A DNA stretch of 32,658 nt from Trueperaceae bacterium. Lineage in GTDB: Bacteria > Deinococcota > Deinococci > Deinococcales > Trueperaceae. Positions 18,558-27,816 of this stretch are shown here, in pieces. Where the stretch lies: positions 1-32,658 of the forward strand of contig PWQI01000010.1 in assembly GCA_003556805.1 (NCBI GenBank). Reading direction: 5' to 3'. Below the pieces are notes generated by a model, which saw only the letters and a program-made list of their open reading frames with translations, was not told the DNA's origin and made no database searches. The position numbers and the translations under genes are program-made. Each line of letters starts with the position of its first letter. Position 1 is the stretch's first letter.

Positions 18558-18669
18558 CGGTTCATGCTAGGCATCGACCCGGTCGACGGTCTGCGCTCGG
18601 GGCCCCAGTAGCGCGGCGCCGTGCGACATCCGTCGCGCTCCGCGCCAGAGGCAGCGCGTAGCATCGGAC

Positions 18670-20154
18670 ATGCGCACGCCCTGGATCGTGCTCGGGTACG
18701 TCGTCGTGTCGGCGCTGTGGATCGGCGTGAGCGACGCTGCGGTCGCCGGGATGTTCGGCGATCTCTCGCACGTGCAATGGGCGCAGACGGTGAAGGGCTT
18801 GGCGTTCGTCGCGGCGAGCGGCGGCCTGATGGCGGTCCTCCTGATTCCCTTCGAGCGTCGCCAGATGCGCACGACGCGCACGCTCAAGCTCGCCCTGCGC
18901 CTGAGCGACGTGGTGAACAGCGCACCGGATCTCGAGACGGCGCTGCGCCACGGCCTCCGCATGGTGATCGCCAGCACGCGCTGGACCGTCGCAGAGGCGT
19001 GGCTCGTCGACCACGAGCGCCAGGTGCTGCGCTGCGTGGCGCGGGGGCACGCTGGTGGCGACGCACTGCAGTCCTTCTCCGACGCCGCGCTCGGGCTGGC
19101 CTTGGCACCCGGCCAAGGGTTGCCCGGGCGCGCCTGGGCGCTCGCGGCCCCGGTGTGGTCGCCCGACGTCCGTTCCGACGAGCGCTTCGTTCGCCGCGCC
19201 GAGGCGCGCGACGCAGGCGTGATCACGGGCATGGCGTACCCCCTGCGCTTCGACGACGACCTCGTAGCAGTGATCGCGCTGTTCTGTACGGAGCGAATCC
19301 CAGAGCGTGAGGCACACACCGGGATCAACCTCGTGATGGCGAACGACGTCGCTGCGAGCATCGCCGCCAAACGGGCGTCGGACGACCTGCGCACGCTCAA
19401 CGCGCAGCTCGAACGACGCGTCCTGGAGCGCACCCGCGACCTCGACTCCTTCGCCCGGACGGCGTCGCACGACCTCAAGGCGCCCGTGCGCGCCATCCAG
19501 GGCTTCGCACGTGCGATCCAAGCGGACGCGGGCGACACGCTGCCCAGCGACGTGCGCAGCTACGTCGCAGCGATCGAGACGGCGACCGTGGAGATGACGA
19601 CGCTCGTGGACGGGATCTTGGCGTATAGCCGGGCGTCGCGAGACGCCATCGCGCTGGAGGCCGTGGCGCTCGACACGGTGTTCGACGCCGTCGTCGACGA
19701 TCTCGCACGTCAACGTCCCGAGCTCGCAGCGTGCGTTCGCGTGGAGCGGCCGCTGCCGGGCGTACGTGGCAGCATCACGGCGCTGCGTCTGGTCTTCGGC
19801 AACCTCGTGGAGAACGCGCTCCGCTACGTCGCCCCAGGCGTGACGCCCGACGTTCGGGTCTCAGCGACCGTGGTCGGCACGGGCGTCCAGGTCGACGTCA
19901 TCGACAACGGGATCGGAGTGCCCGAGCGCGCCCGCGAGCGCATCTTCGAGCCGTTCGAGCGCCTGCACGCCAGCGAGACGTACCCCGGAACCGGTGTCGG
20001 GCTGGCGACCGCCCGCCGAGCCGTCGAGCGCCTCGGCGGCGCCATCGCGGTGTCAACCAACCTCGACGGCGGTTCGGTCTTCAGCGTGTGGCTCCCCGAG
20101 CGGGATCTGCCGGACACGGAGCCTCGAGGCGACGTCCGGCCCGTGACGGCATGA
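18670..20154 (+). CDS. Membrane-anchored GAF-domain sensor histidine kinase
   Basis: Two N-terminal TMs, GAF-like region, H-box SFARTASHDLKAPVRAIQGFA, N-box LVFGNLVENALRY, DNGIGVP, GTGVGLATARR. Confidence 0.93.
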   Translation: MRTPWIVLGYVVVSALWIGVSDAAVAGMFGDLSHVQWAQTVKGLAFVAASGGLMAVLLIPFERRQMRTTRTLKLALRLSDVVNSAPDLETALRHGLRMVIASTRWTVAEAWLVDHERQVLRCVARGHAGGDALQSFSDAALGLALAPGQGLPGRAWALAAPVWSPDVRSDERFVRRAEARDAGVITGMAYPLRFDDDLVAVIALFCTERIPEREAHTGINLVMANDVAASIAAKRASDDLRTLNAQLERRVLERTRDLDSFARTASHDLKAPVRAIQGFARAIQADAGDTLPSDVRSYVAAIETATVEMTTLVDGILAYSRASRDAIALEAVALDTVFDAVVDDLARQRPELAACVRVERPLPGVRGSITALRLVFGNLVENALRYVAPGVTPDVRVSATVVGTGVQVDVIDNGIGVPERARERIFEPFERLHASETYPGTGVGLATARRAVERLGGAIAVSTNLDGGSVFSVWLPERDLPDTEPRGDVRPVTA

Positions 20155-20194
20155 CATCGCACGATGGGTGGCATGGGATGATGCGAGGCGACGC

Positions 20195-22255
20195 ATGCGC
20201 TGCCTGATCGTCGACGACAACCCTGCTGATCGCGCCCTCTTGGCTCGCGAGCTTCGCGCCGCGTTCGCAGGCATCGTCCTCGTGGAGGCCGGGACCCCAG
20301 ACACGTTCGAGGCCGCCATGACCGGTCCGCCGCTCGACGCCGCCGTGACCGACTATCACCTGCGCTGGGCGACGGGGCTCGACGTGTTGCGTCGGATCCG
20401 TACGCGGGGCGACGTCCCCGTCGTCATGTTCACGGGAACCGGGAACGAAGCCGTCGCCACGCAGGCCTTCGGCGAGGGCATGGACGACTACGTCATCAAG
20501 GACAGCGCCAGTTACGCGCGCGTGGCCCGGTCGCTGACGCGAGCGCTCGAACGCCGTCGCGCAGACGCCCGGACGAAGCAACTCGTGCAGGTGATCGAGC
20601 AGAGCCCCAACATGGTGGTGTTGACCGACGCACATGGCATCGTCCAGTACGTGAACCAACGCTATACGGACATGACTGGCCGCCACGGCGATGCGGTCAT
20701 CGGTCGTCCCTTCGGCGACGGCAACGACAAGACGACACCCATCGTACGGGCCGTGAGACGGTCGCTCGAAAGCGGTACCCCTTGGAACGGTGAGTACGTC
20801 GCGGAGAGCACGGAGGGGCGCCGTTACGAGGAACGGGCCACGGTCTCCCCGTTGCGCGACGAGCGCGGCACGGTCACGGGTTGCGTCGTCGTGGCGATCG
20901 ACGTGAGCGACGAGCACGCGCTCACGCGGCGCGTCGAGTACCTGGGCCTGCACGACGCCCTCACCGGCCTGCCGAACCGGCGGCTGCTGCTGGAGCGTTG
21001 CCAGCACGCCCTCTCGGAGTCGGGCGCTCGCGGCAACGGTGCGGCCCTCGCGTGCATCGACCTCGACGCCTTCAAGATGGTCAACGACAGCTTGGGGCAC
21101 GGGATCGGTGATCTGGTGCTGCGGGAGGTCGCGGCCAGGTTGCAAGCAGCGGTCCGCGGCGGCGACACCCTCGCGCGCGTCGGAAGCGACGAGTTCGCGG
21201 TCTTGCTCGACGACGCCCACTCGGATGCGAGCGTCTCCGACCGAGTGCGCCGCTTGGAGCAAGCACTCGTGCAGCCCGTTCGCGTGCATGAGCGCGACAT
21301 GCCGGTCAGCGCCTGCATCGGGATCGCGCTGGCGCCTCACGACGCGGCCGATGCCGACGCCCTGCTGACACGCGCGCAAACGGCGCTCCACCACGCCAAG
21401 ACGGCGGGGAGGGGCACGACACGGTTCTTCACGAGTTCCCTGTCCGAGGTGGTGAGTGAGCGCCTCGCTCTCGAGATGGAGCTGCGTGAGGCGTTGCGTG
21501 CGAACCAACTCGTGCTCGCGTACCAGCCGCGGGTTCGGCTTGCCGACGACACGGTCACCAGCCTCGAGGCGCTGGTTCGTTGGCAACACCCGACGCGGGG
21601 CATGGTCCCCCCGAACCAGTTCATCCCCGTCGCCGAGGAGACGGGGTTGATCCACGGAGTAGGGACGTGCGTGTTGACCATGGCGACCGGACAACTCGCC
21701 GCCTGGCGCGACGCGGGCATCGATCCACTGCCGATCGCGGTGAACCTGTCGGCCATGGAGTTGTCCCGCGTGGGCGTCGTCGACGACGTCCGCAATGCGC
21801 TGAGCCGCCACGGGCTGCCGGGAGCACTGCTGGAGGTCGAGGTCACGGAGACGGCGTTGATGGCGTCGTCGTTCGACGTTGCGGAGACGCTCGAGGCGAT
21901 CCGCGCGCTCGGTGTGCGGATCTCGGTCGACGACTTCGGTACCGCGTACTCGTCGCTCAGCCGTCTCGGAGCACTGCCGGTCGATCACGTGAAGATCGAC
22001 CAGTCGTTCGTCCGCGCGCTCGACGGTGGCGGTACCGATGGGATCGACGAGCGCGCCGCCGCGCTGGTGCGGGCGGTGCTCGGCATCGCCGACAGCCTCG
22101 GTCTCGGCACCATAGCGGAGGGGATCGAGACCCCTGTCGAACTGGCGTTCCTACGGGCACAGGGCTGTGGGTACGGTCAGGGTTATCACCTGATGCGACC
22201 GGCCGACGCGGCCGCGGTCACCGAGGCGGTCCGGACGCGCCGGCTCCCGGCCTGA
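20195..22255 (+). CDS. Response regulator with REC-PAS-GGDEF-EAL (c-di-GMP turnover)
   Basis: LIVDDNPADRALL, AVTDYHLRW (phospho-Asp), RVGSDEFAVLL, SLEALVRWQHP, VDDFGTAYSSLSRL. Confidence 0.95.
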   Translation: MRCLIVDDNPADRALLARELRAAFAGIVLVEAGTPDTFEAAMTGPPLDAAVTDYHLRWATGLDVLRRIRTRGDVPVVMFTGTGNEAVATQAFGEGMDDYVIKDSASYARVARSLTRALERRRADARTKQLVQVIEQSPNMVVLTDAHGIVQYVNQRYTDMTGRHGDAVIGRPFGDGNDKTTPIVRAVRRSLESGTPWNGEYVAESTEGRRYEERATVSPLRDERGTVTGCVVVAIDVSDEHALTRRVEYLGLHDALTGLPNRRLLLERCQHALSESGARGNGAALACIDLDAFKMVNDSLGHGIGDLVLREVAARLQAAVRGGDTLARVGSDEFAVLLDDAHSDASVSDRVRRLEQALVQPVRVHERDMPVSACIGIALAPHDAADADALLTRAQTALHHAKTAGRGTTRFFTSSLSEVVSERLALEMELREALRANQLVLAYQPRVRLADDTVTSLEALVRWQHPTRGMVPPNQFIPVAEETGLIHGVGTCVLTMATGQLAAWRDAGIDPLPIAVNLSAMELSRVGVVDDVRNALSRHGLPGALLEVEVTETALMASSFDVAETLEAIRALGVRISVDDFGTAYSSLSRLGALPVDHVKIDQSFVRALDGGGTDGIDERAAALVRAVLGIADSLGLGTIAEGIETPVELAFLRAQGCGYGQGYHLMRPADAAAVTEAVRTRRLPA

Positions 22256-22262
22256 GCGCGCC

Positions 22263-22811
22263 TCAGGCGGCGGGACGCTGCTTGATCCAGCGCAGCAGCC
22301 GACCATCTTCGTCCTCGCGCTCGTCGAGCGGCTCGAACCCGGTCTTCTCCAGCACGCGCACCGAGGGAGCGTTGTTGACGTGGCACTCGGCGATGACGGC
22401 GGTCACGCCTGGGCGGGCCAGGAGCCAGTCGACGAACGCACCGCCGGCCTCGGTGGCGAAGCCCCGATCGCGCCGCTCGCGAAGCGTGGCGTAGCGCACC
22501 TCGACTCGCCCATCATGGTCGGGGAGCGCGGTGCAACCGATCTGCCCGACCGCCTCGAGGCTGACGCGGTCGATCACCATGGCGTTCCACGGCTCGCTGT
22601 GGTCCGACGCGCGCAGCGCGAGCAGATCCGGGAGCCCGCCGAGATCGTCCCCCGGCCATCCAGCCGGGACCCGCACCGGGACCGGCGCACCTCCGACGTC
22701 CATGTCGATCTCGAACTCCTCCATCGCGGCGCGACGCTCGAGCGCGACGCTCGGGGTCGGAATCATGAGCGTTCGGTCGGTCTCGATGATGAATGCAGGC
22801 GGCGTGCTCAC
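22263..22811 (-). CDS. GNAT family N-acetyltransferase
   Basis: YATLRERRDRGFATEAGGAFVDWLL ... AECHVNNAPSVRVLEKTGFEPL; GTG start with GAGGAGG. Confidence 0.88.
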   Translation of the reverse strand: MSTPPAFIIETDRTLMIPTPSVALERRAAMEEFEIDMDVGGAPVPVRVPAGWPGDDLGGLPDLLALRASDHSEPWNAMVIDRVSLEAVGQIGCTALPDHDGRVEVRYATLRERRDRGFATEAGGAFVDWLLARPGVTAVIAECHVNNAPSVRVLEKTGFEPLDEREDEDGRLLRWIKQRPAA

Positions 22812-22927
22812 CGTCGCCTCCTCTCGGACGTGACCGAGTCGACGTCCCTTCCTAGCCTACGCGACGCGCACCGCACCGTGGTCGCGCTCTTCGACGTCAC
22901 CGTGAGTCACGGGCGCCTCGTCCCGCT

Positions 22928-23404
22928 TCAGGCTCCGAGCAAGCGCGGGTAGACGAGCCTGAATCGAACGGTGACCACGGGCAGCCTGGGATCGACCGCG
23001 CCGGCCCGGCGCGCCTGGCGCTCGAAGGCTGCGCGATGCGTCTCTCGCCACTGCCGCAGCGACAAGTCTCCTTCACCGCAATCGGCGGCGAAGTGCTCAT
23101 CGACGAGGTCGAACGGAACCACGCGTTGCTCGATCACCTCGACGACGGCGCGCGGTCGATCACGGCCGTCACCCACCACGAGCAAGTCGCCCTCCGCCGG
23201 AACGTCGTTCCCGTCGGCCCGCAGGACGGCCAGAGGGAGGGCGCTGGCGCGCTGATCGCCGGCGAGGATGCGCCCGAGGCGCGACGACGCGTGCGCGGGT
23301 GCGTCGCCCTCGTCCCATGTGTGCAGCGTCCTGCCGGCCACGTCGATCGGCGTGTCGGCGAGCGCCGCTGCGACGAACGGTTCGATGAGGGGTCGCGCAT
23401 CCAC
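22928..23404 (-). CDS. ASCH domain protein
   Basis: RLGRILAGDQRASALPLAVLR...PAEGDLLVVGDGRDRPRAVVEVIEQRVVPFDLVDEHFAADCGEGDLSLRQWRETHRAAF; GTG start with GGAGG. Confidence 0.85.
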   Translation of the reverse strand: MDARPLIEPFVAAALADTPIDVAGRTLHTWDEGDAPAHASSRLGRILAGDQRASALPLAVLRADGNDVPAEGDLLVVGDGRDRPRAVVEVIEQRVVPFDLVDEHFAADCGEGDLSLRQWRETHRAAFERQARRAGAVDPRLPVVTVRFRLVYPRLLGA

Positions 23405-23534
23405 GAAAGCGAGCCTCCTAGCCGAGGCGCAGCACCCGAACCGGGGTACCGCAGTCTCCTTAGCCACGATGCTAGCCCCTTGGTCCGACCCGCCTTACAC
23501 AATCGTCACATTGGGCCGGTGCTTGGAGGACGCT

Positions 23535-24113
23535 TCACGTGGTCGACGAGATCGCATCGACCAGGGCGAGCAACGCTGGCTCGAGCGTCGCACGTGCGGC
23601 GTGCCCCGTGACGATGTTGTCGGCCGCGCCGCGCAGGGCCAACACCAGCCCGGTGAGCTGCAGGACGCTGTCGCCATCGGGTAGCAGCGCTGCGACGAGG
23701 CGCATCTCGACGTCAGCCAGGCGTGCTCGCGCGCGATCTCGGGCGCTGTGGTCGCCTGACACGGCGCGGACGACGACCCGGTAGCCCTCGGGCATCGCGT
23801 CGATGGCGTCGAGGAAGGCCATGACGACGGCGCGTCGATGGGCCGACACGTCGATGTCGGCGACGGTCTCGACCGCCTCGAGCAACCTCGCCGCCCGATC
23901 GTCGGCCAGCGCGTCGAGCAAGCCGTCTTTGGACTGGAACTCGGTATAGAAGACCATCGTGGAGCAACCGGCAGCTCGGGCGAGGGGACGCATGGAGAGT
24001 GCTTCGATGCCCTCGGCCTCGAGGCGTTCACCGGCGACGTGCAACAGCCGTGCCCGGAGCGCTGAGCGCGCGCTCGCCTTCGCCTGCTCGTACGCGGACG
24101 GCCCCGTCGTCAC
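23535..24113 (-). CDS. TetR family transcriptional regulator
   Basis: HTH region LLHVAGERLEAEGIEALSMRPLARAAGCSTMVFYTEFQSKDGLLDAL; TATCCT-6nt-GTG. Confidence 0.9.
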   Translation of the reverse strand: MTTGPSAYEQAKASARSALRARLLHVAGERLEAEGIEALSMRPLARAAGCSTMVFYTEFQSKDGLLDALADDRAARLLEAVETVADIDVSAHRRAVVMAFLDAIDAMPEGYRVVVRAVSGDHSARDRARARLADVEMRLVAALLPDGDSVLQLTGLVLALRGAADNIVTGHAARATLEPALLALVDAISSTT

Positions 24114-24236
24114 GATCGCAGGATATCACACCGTCATCATTCACCGACATCGTTCGGCACAGGCGCTCTTGGCCTCCCCTGACGCACGTGGCGGATGCCA
24201 CACGCGATTGGCGCCGTTGCATGTTTGATAATTGCG

Positions 24237-25268
24237 ATGACCTTGACACCACGTCCCGGGCACGATCCACTGGCTCGAGCCGAGCAACTCCACCGCTGGA
24301 GCGAGGAGGCGTTGCGGCGCTTCGCGGTCCTCGCAGCCAACGAGCGCGATGTGGACCGTCTCTGGTCGCTCACCGAGGCCCATCTCACGCTGCATGGCCA
24401 CGCCGGTGTCGGCACGTCGCGCCACACGCACCGTGCCTACCGGCGCGGCGTCGTCGAGCTGGTCACCCTGTGGCACGACGTCAACCTGCTTCGGCCAGCC
24501 CGTGACGCGGGCGTCATGTACGTCCAGCGCCTCCGTGCCGGCGATCGCGAACCGCTGCTCGAGGCCGCCGAGCCGGGCAAACGCGGTCGCCGACCGAAGC
24601 GCGGCCCGTTGGCCCCGGCCACGATAGAACTGCGGATCGCAGCGGCGCGCGCGCTGTACGCCGCGTTGCGGTGGTCGGGCGCCACGGAGGCCGATCCCTT
24701 CCGCGACGTTCGTACCGGCCGTGACGCGACGCGCGAGGAGGACGTGATGGCGGCCAAGGTCTACACGGAGGTCGAGATCATCGAACTGCTCGGGCACGCC
24801 CGCGACGACGACGACCGGCTCGTGCTGCTCCTCGGGGCGCACGCCGGCCTGCGCGTGAGCGAGATGCTCGCCCTGCGCTGGGAACATCTCGATCTGGAGG
24901 GGCGCCGCTTGCTGGTACAGGCCGGCAAGGGCGGCAAGGACGCCCTGGTCTCCCTCACCCCGAAGCTCGCTGCAGCCCTAGGCGAGGCGGAGCGCCGTGC
25001 GCTCGTCGACGACCGCAGGCCGAGCGTCGTGCGCCTACGCTCGCAGTACGGCGTGTACCGCCGTCTGCGCCGGCTGTGCGACCGGGCCGAGGTGCGATTC
25101 CGCGGCGTACACGCCCTGCGCCACGCAGCAGGTACCCGCCTGTACCGGCAGACCGGCGATCTCGGCCAGGTCCAGGACCACTTGCGCCACGCCACGCTCG
25201 ACATGGCACGACGCTACGCCCGCTCGGACCGGCGTGTGCTCGAGCGATCGCTCGACGACTGGACCTGA
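24237..25268 (+). CDS. Tyrosine recombinase/integrase
   Basis: Arg HAGLRVSEMLALRW, Lys AGKGGKDALVSL, HALRHAAGTRLY, DHLRHATLDMARRYAR (His and Tyr); GATAAT-4nt-ATG. Confidence 0.92.
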   Translation: MTLTPRPGHDPLARAEQLHRWSEEALRRFAVLAANERDVDRLWSLTEAHLTLHGHAGVGTSRHTHRAYRRGVVELVTLWHDVNLLRPARDAGVMYVQRLRAGDREPLLEAAEPGKRGRRPKRGPLAPATIELRIAAARALYAALRWSGATEADPFRDVRTGRDATREEDVMAAKVYTEVEIIELLGHARDDDDRLVLLLGAHAGLRVSEMLALRWEHLDLEGRRLLVQAGKGGKDALVSLTPKLAAALGEAERRALVDDRRPSVVRLRSQYGVYRRLRRLCDRAEVRFRGVHALRHAAGTRLYRQTGDLGQVQDHLRHATLDMARRYARSDRRVLERSLDDWT

Positions 25269-25291
25269 GCCAGCGGCCGCAGTACTCGTGC

Positions 25292-25314
25292 TATCCTGGG
25301 CGCAACCGGTTGCG
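25292..25314 (+). promoter_or_regulatory. LacI-type operator CGCAACCGGTTGCG (25301-25314) just after TATCCT -10-like hexamer (25292-25297)
   Basis: Perfect 14-bp palindrome with central CG, typical of LacI/GalR-family operators, about 30 bp upstream of the LacI gene. Confidence 0.75.
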
Positions 25315-25345
25315 GGCCGTCGCTCGCGCCACGAGGGGGCCTCGC

Positions 25346-26389
25346 ATGAAGGCGGTGACGCTGCAGGACCTCGCCGATACGCTGGGCGTCGCACGCTCGA
25401 CGGTGTCGCGGGCGTTGCGCGACGACCCCCAGATCTCCCCTACCACTCGTCACCACGTGCGGCGCCTCGCGCGCGACCTCGGGTACCACCCGAACGCCGC
25501 AGCTCGGGCCCTCACGAGGCGCCATAGCGGCGTCGTCGGCGTGGCGTTGCCGCGCTCGGCCCCCTTCGTCTTCGCGAACCCGTACTTCTCGACACTCCTG
25601 GAGGGGATCGCCTCGATCGCCGAGGACGCTGGCGTGCCGATCCTCTTCAGCGCCAGTCCGACGCCCGACTACGAGCGCTGGTTGCGCGAGGGACGCGTGG
25701 ACGGCTTGATCGCGCTCGGCTACGGCGTGCGTACCCTCGACCTCGAGCAACTCGAGGGTCTCGCTGGCCGCTCGGCCGCGATCGCGCTGGTCGGGGCCCC
25801 CCCGCGCCCCACCGAGCTCCCCACGGTGATCGCCGACGAGGCGCCGGGTATCGCGACCGCCTGCGACCGACTCGCCGCCGCCGGGCACCGCGAGCTCGCG
25901 CTGGTCACTGGGCCCGAGGGCGCGGCCTACGCGAGGGCGCGCGCGAGCATGTGGCGTACGAGCGCGACGAGCGCCGGCATGACGATCGTCGCCACGGTCC
26001 ACGGCGACGACACCCAGCCTGGCGGCGCTGCTGCTGCCCGTCACCTGCTCGAGCGGGATCCCGTCCCCGATGCGTGGCTCTTCGGGAACGACGCCATGGC
26101 GTTCGGGGCGCTCGGCGCCCTCGAAGCCGCTGGCGTACGGGTCCCGTCGGACGTCGCCGTGGTCGGCTTCGACGACGTCCCACCCGCGGCGCTGCTCGGG
26201 CTCACCACCGTGCACCAACCGGTTCGCGCACTGGGGGAGCAGGCGATGCGACTCGTCGTCGCCGCTCTTCGTGGCGACACCGCTCCCGGCCACACCTTCA
26301 GCACCCACCTCGAAGAGCGCCGCACGACGCGCTCGGCCCCGAGCACGCCCGCCGTGTCGAGGCACGGCGTCACGGAGGACGTCACGTGA
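25346..26389 (+). CDS. LacI family transcriptional regulator
   Basis: VTLQDLADTLGVARSTVSRALRDDPQISPTTRHHVRRLARDLGYHPNAAARAL; AVVGFDDVPPAALLGLTTVHQPVRALGEQAM. Confidence 0.96.
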   Translation: MKAVTLQDLADTLGVARSTVSRALRDDPQISPTTRHHVRRLARDLGYHPNAAARALTRRHSGVVGVALPRSAPFVFANPYFSTLLEGIASIAEDAGVPILFSASPTPDYERWLREGRVDGLIALGYGVRTLDLEQLEGLAGRSAAIALVGAPPRPTELPTVIADEAPGIATACDRLAAAGHRELALVTGPEGAAYARARASMWRTSATSAGMTIVATVHGDDTQPGGAAAARHLLERDPVPDAWLFGNDAMAFGALGALEAAGVRVPSDVAVVGFDDVPPAALLGLTTVHQPVRALGEQAMRLVVAALRGDTAPGHTFSTHLEERRTTRSAPSTPAVSRHGVTEDVT

Positions 26390-27816
26390 TCACACCAGCA
26401 CAGCTTCGCATCGCCTTCGCCACGGTCGTCCGAGACGCCTTCAAGGGTGACGCCGAGGCGCTCGCCTCGCGCGCGCTCGCAGCGCTCGAGCAGCGCGGCG
26501 CGACGCTCGGATACGCAGTCGACGCCGCGCCCGAAGCCGTGCGCGACGTCGACGCCGCCACGCGGGTCGGGGCGTGGGTCGCCGCCGGGCGCTACGACTT
26601 CCTCCTGATCATCCACGCCACCTTCGCCACGGCCGACCTGCTGGCTCCCTTGTTGCGGTCCAGCGACGCCGTCGGTGTCTGGGCCGTTCCCGAGGCGGAG
26701 GGTCTGCCCTTGGGTCGCCCCGGCGTCCGCACCGGCATGCGGCCCCTACCGCTCAACAGCCTCTGCGGCCTCAACATGACGCTGTCCACGCTCGACCACC
26801 CAGCCGTCGCCGCGCAGGGAACGGTCAAGTGGTACTGGGGAGCCCCCGCGAGCGCCGCGTTCGAGCGCCGCTGGGAGACCACGGTGCGCGCTCTCCACGG
26901 GCTGCGAGCGCTCGGGCAGGCGCGTGTCCTACAGATCGGCGGAACCGCCCCGGCCTTCTACCGACTCGAGGAGGGTCCGAGCGCCCTCGGGGCCGTCGTC
27001 GACAGCGTGCCGCTGCAAGCGCTGTACGACCGCATGGCGGCGTGCCCCGAGGACGACGTCGAGACACGCGCTGCTGCTTGGCGTGCGAGCGAGGTCCCGG
27101 TCGGCGCGACGCCCGAGCACGTGCGCGTCGCTGCCCGAACCGAGCTCGCGCTGACCGCCCTCGCGACCGAGGGCGACTACCAGGCCCTCGCGCTGCGCTG
27201 CTGGCCCGAGTTCGCCGACGCGTGCGGCGGCATGGCGTGCGCCTCGGTCGGCGCCATGGCCGATCGCGGCGTGCCCACCGCCTGCGAGGGCGACGTGATG
27301 GGAGCCCTCTCGATGCTCGCGCTGCAAGCGGTCGCGGGAGCGCCCTCGGCGCTGGTCGACCTCTCCGACCTCGATGTCGAAGGCGACCGGCTCCTGCTGT
27401 GGCACTGCGGCAACGCGCCGATCGCCTTCGCCGGCGCGGCAGGCGCGCGGCTGACCACGCACTTCAACCGCGACGGGGTGGGCGTGGTGCGCGACATGCA
27501 CCTGCGCCCCGGAGCGGCGAGCGGCTTCAGGCTCCTCGCTGGCGGTGCCGCGGCCGTGATCGTGACCGGCTCGATCGACGAGCCCTCCGAGCCCGACGTC
27601 GACGGGGTGCGCGGCTGGTGGCGCGACCTGCGCTGGGACGGCACCCCTCGGACCGCCTTCGAGGTCGTCTCACAGGTGCTCGACGCACGCCTCCCCCACC
27701 ACCTGGCGCTCGCGCCCGGTGAGGTCGGCGAGGCCCTGCACGAGTTGACCGTCCGCTTGGGCGGGCGGGTGGTGGATCCGGCGCGTGTCCGCGACGCGCT
27801 GATCGCGGCGCCATGA
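26386..27816 (+). CDS. L-fucose/L-arabinose isomerase-fold sugar isomerase-like protein
   Basis: [52 protein letters not shown] (E, D, H metal-ligand-like positions); GTGA overlap with LacI gene. Confidence 0.8.
   Translation: MITPAQLRIAFATVVRDAFKGDAEALASRALAALEQRGATLGYAVDAAPEAVRDVDAATRVGAWVAAGRYDFLLIIHATFATADLLAPLLRSSDAVGVWAVPEAEGLPLGRPGVRTGMRPLPLNSLCGLNMTLSTLDHPAVAAQGTVKWYWGAPASAAFERRWETTVRALHGLRALGQARVLQIGGTAPAFYRLEEGPSALGAVVDSVPLQALYDRMAACPEDDVETRAAAWRASEVPVGATPEHVRVAARTELALTALATEGDYQALALRCWPEFADACGGMACASVGAMADRGVPTACEGDVMGALSMLALQAVAGAPSALVDLSDLDVEGDRLLLWHCGNAPIAFAGAAGARLTTHFNRDGVGVVRDMHLRPGAASGFRLLAGGAAAVIVTGSIDEPSEPDVDGVRGWWRDLRWDGTPRTAFEVVSQVLDARLPHHLALAPGEVGEALHELTVRLGGRVVDPARVRDALIAAP

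Noticed and set aside
26214-26230. CCAACCGGTTCG inside the LacI coding region, similar to the operator
   Set aside because: Encodes the conserved VHQPVRALG segment of LacI proteins and is not a full palindrome.
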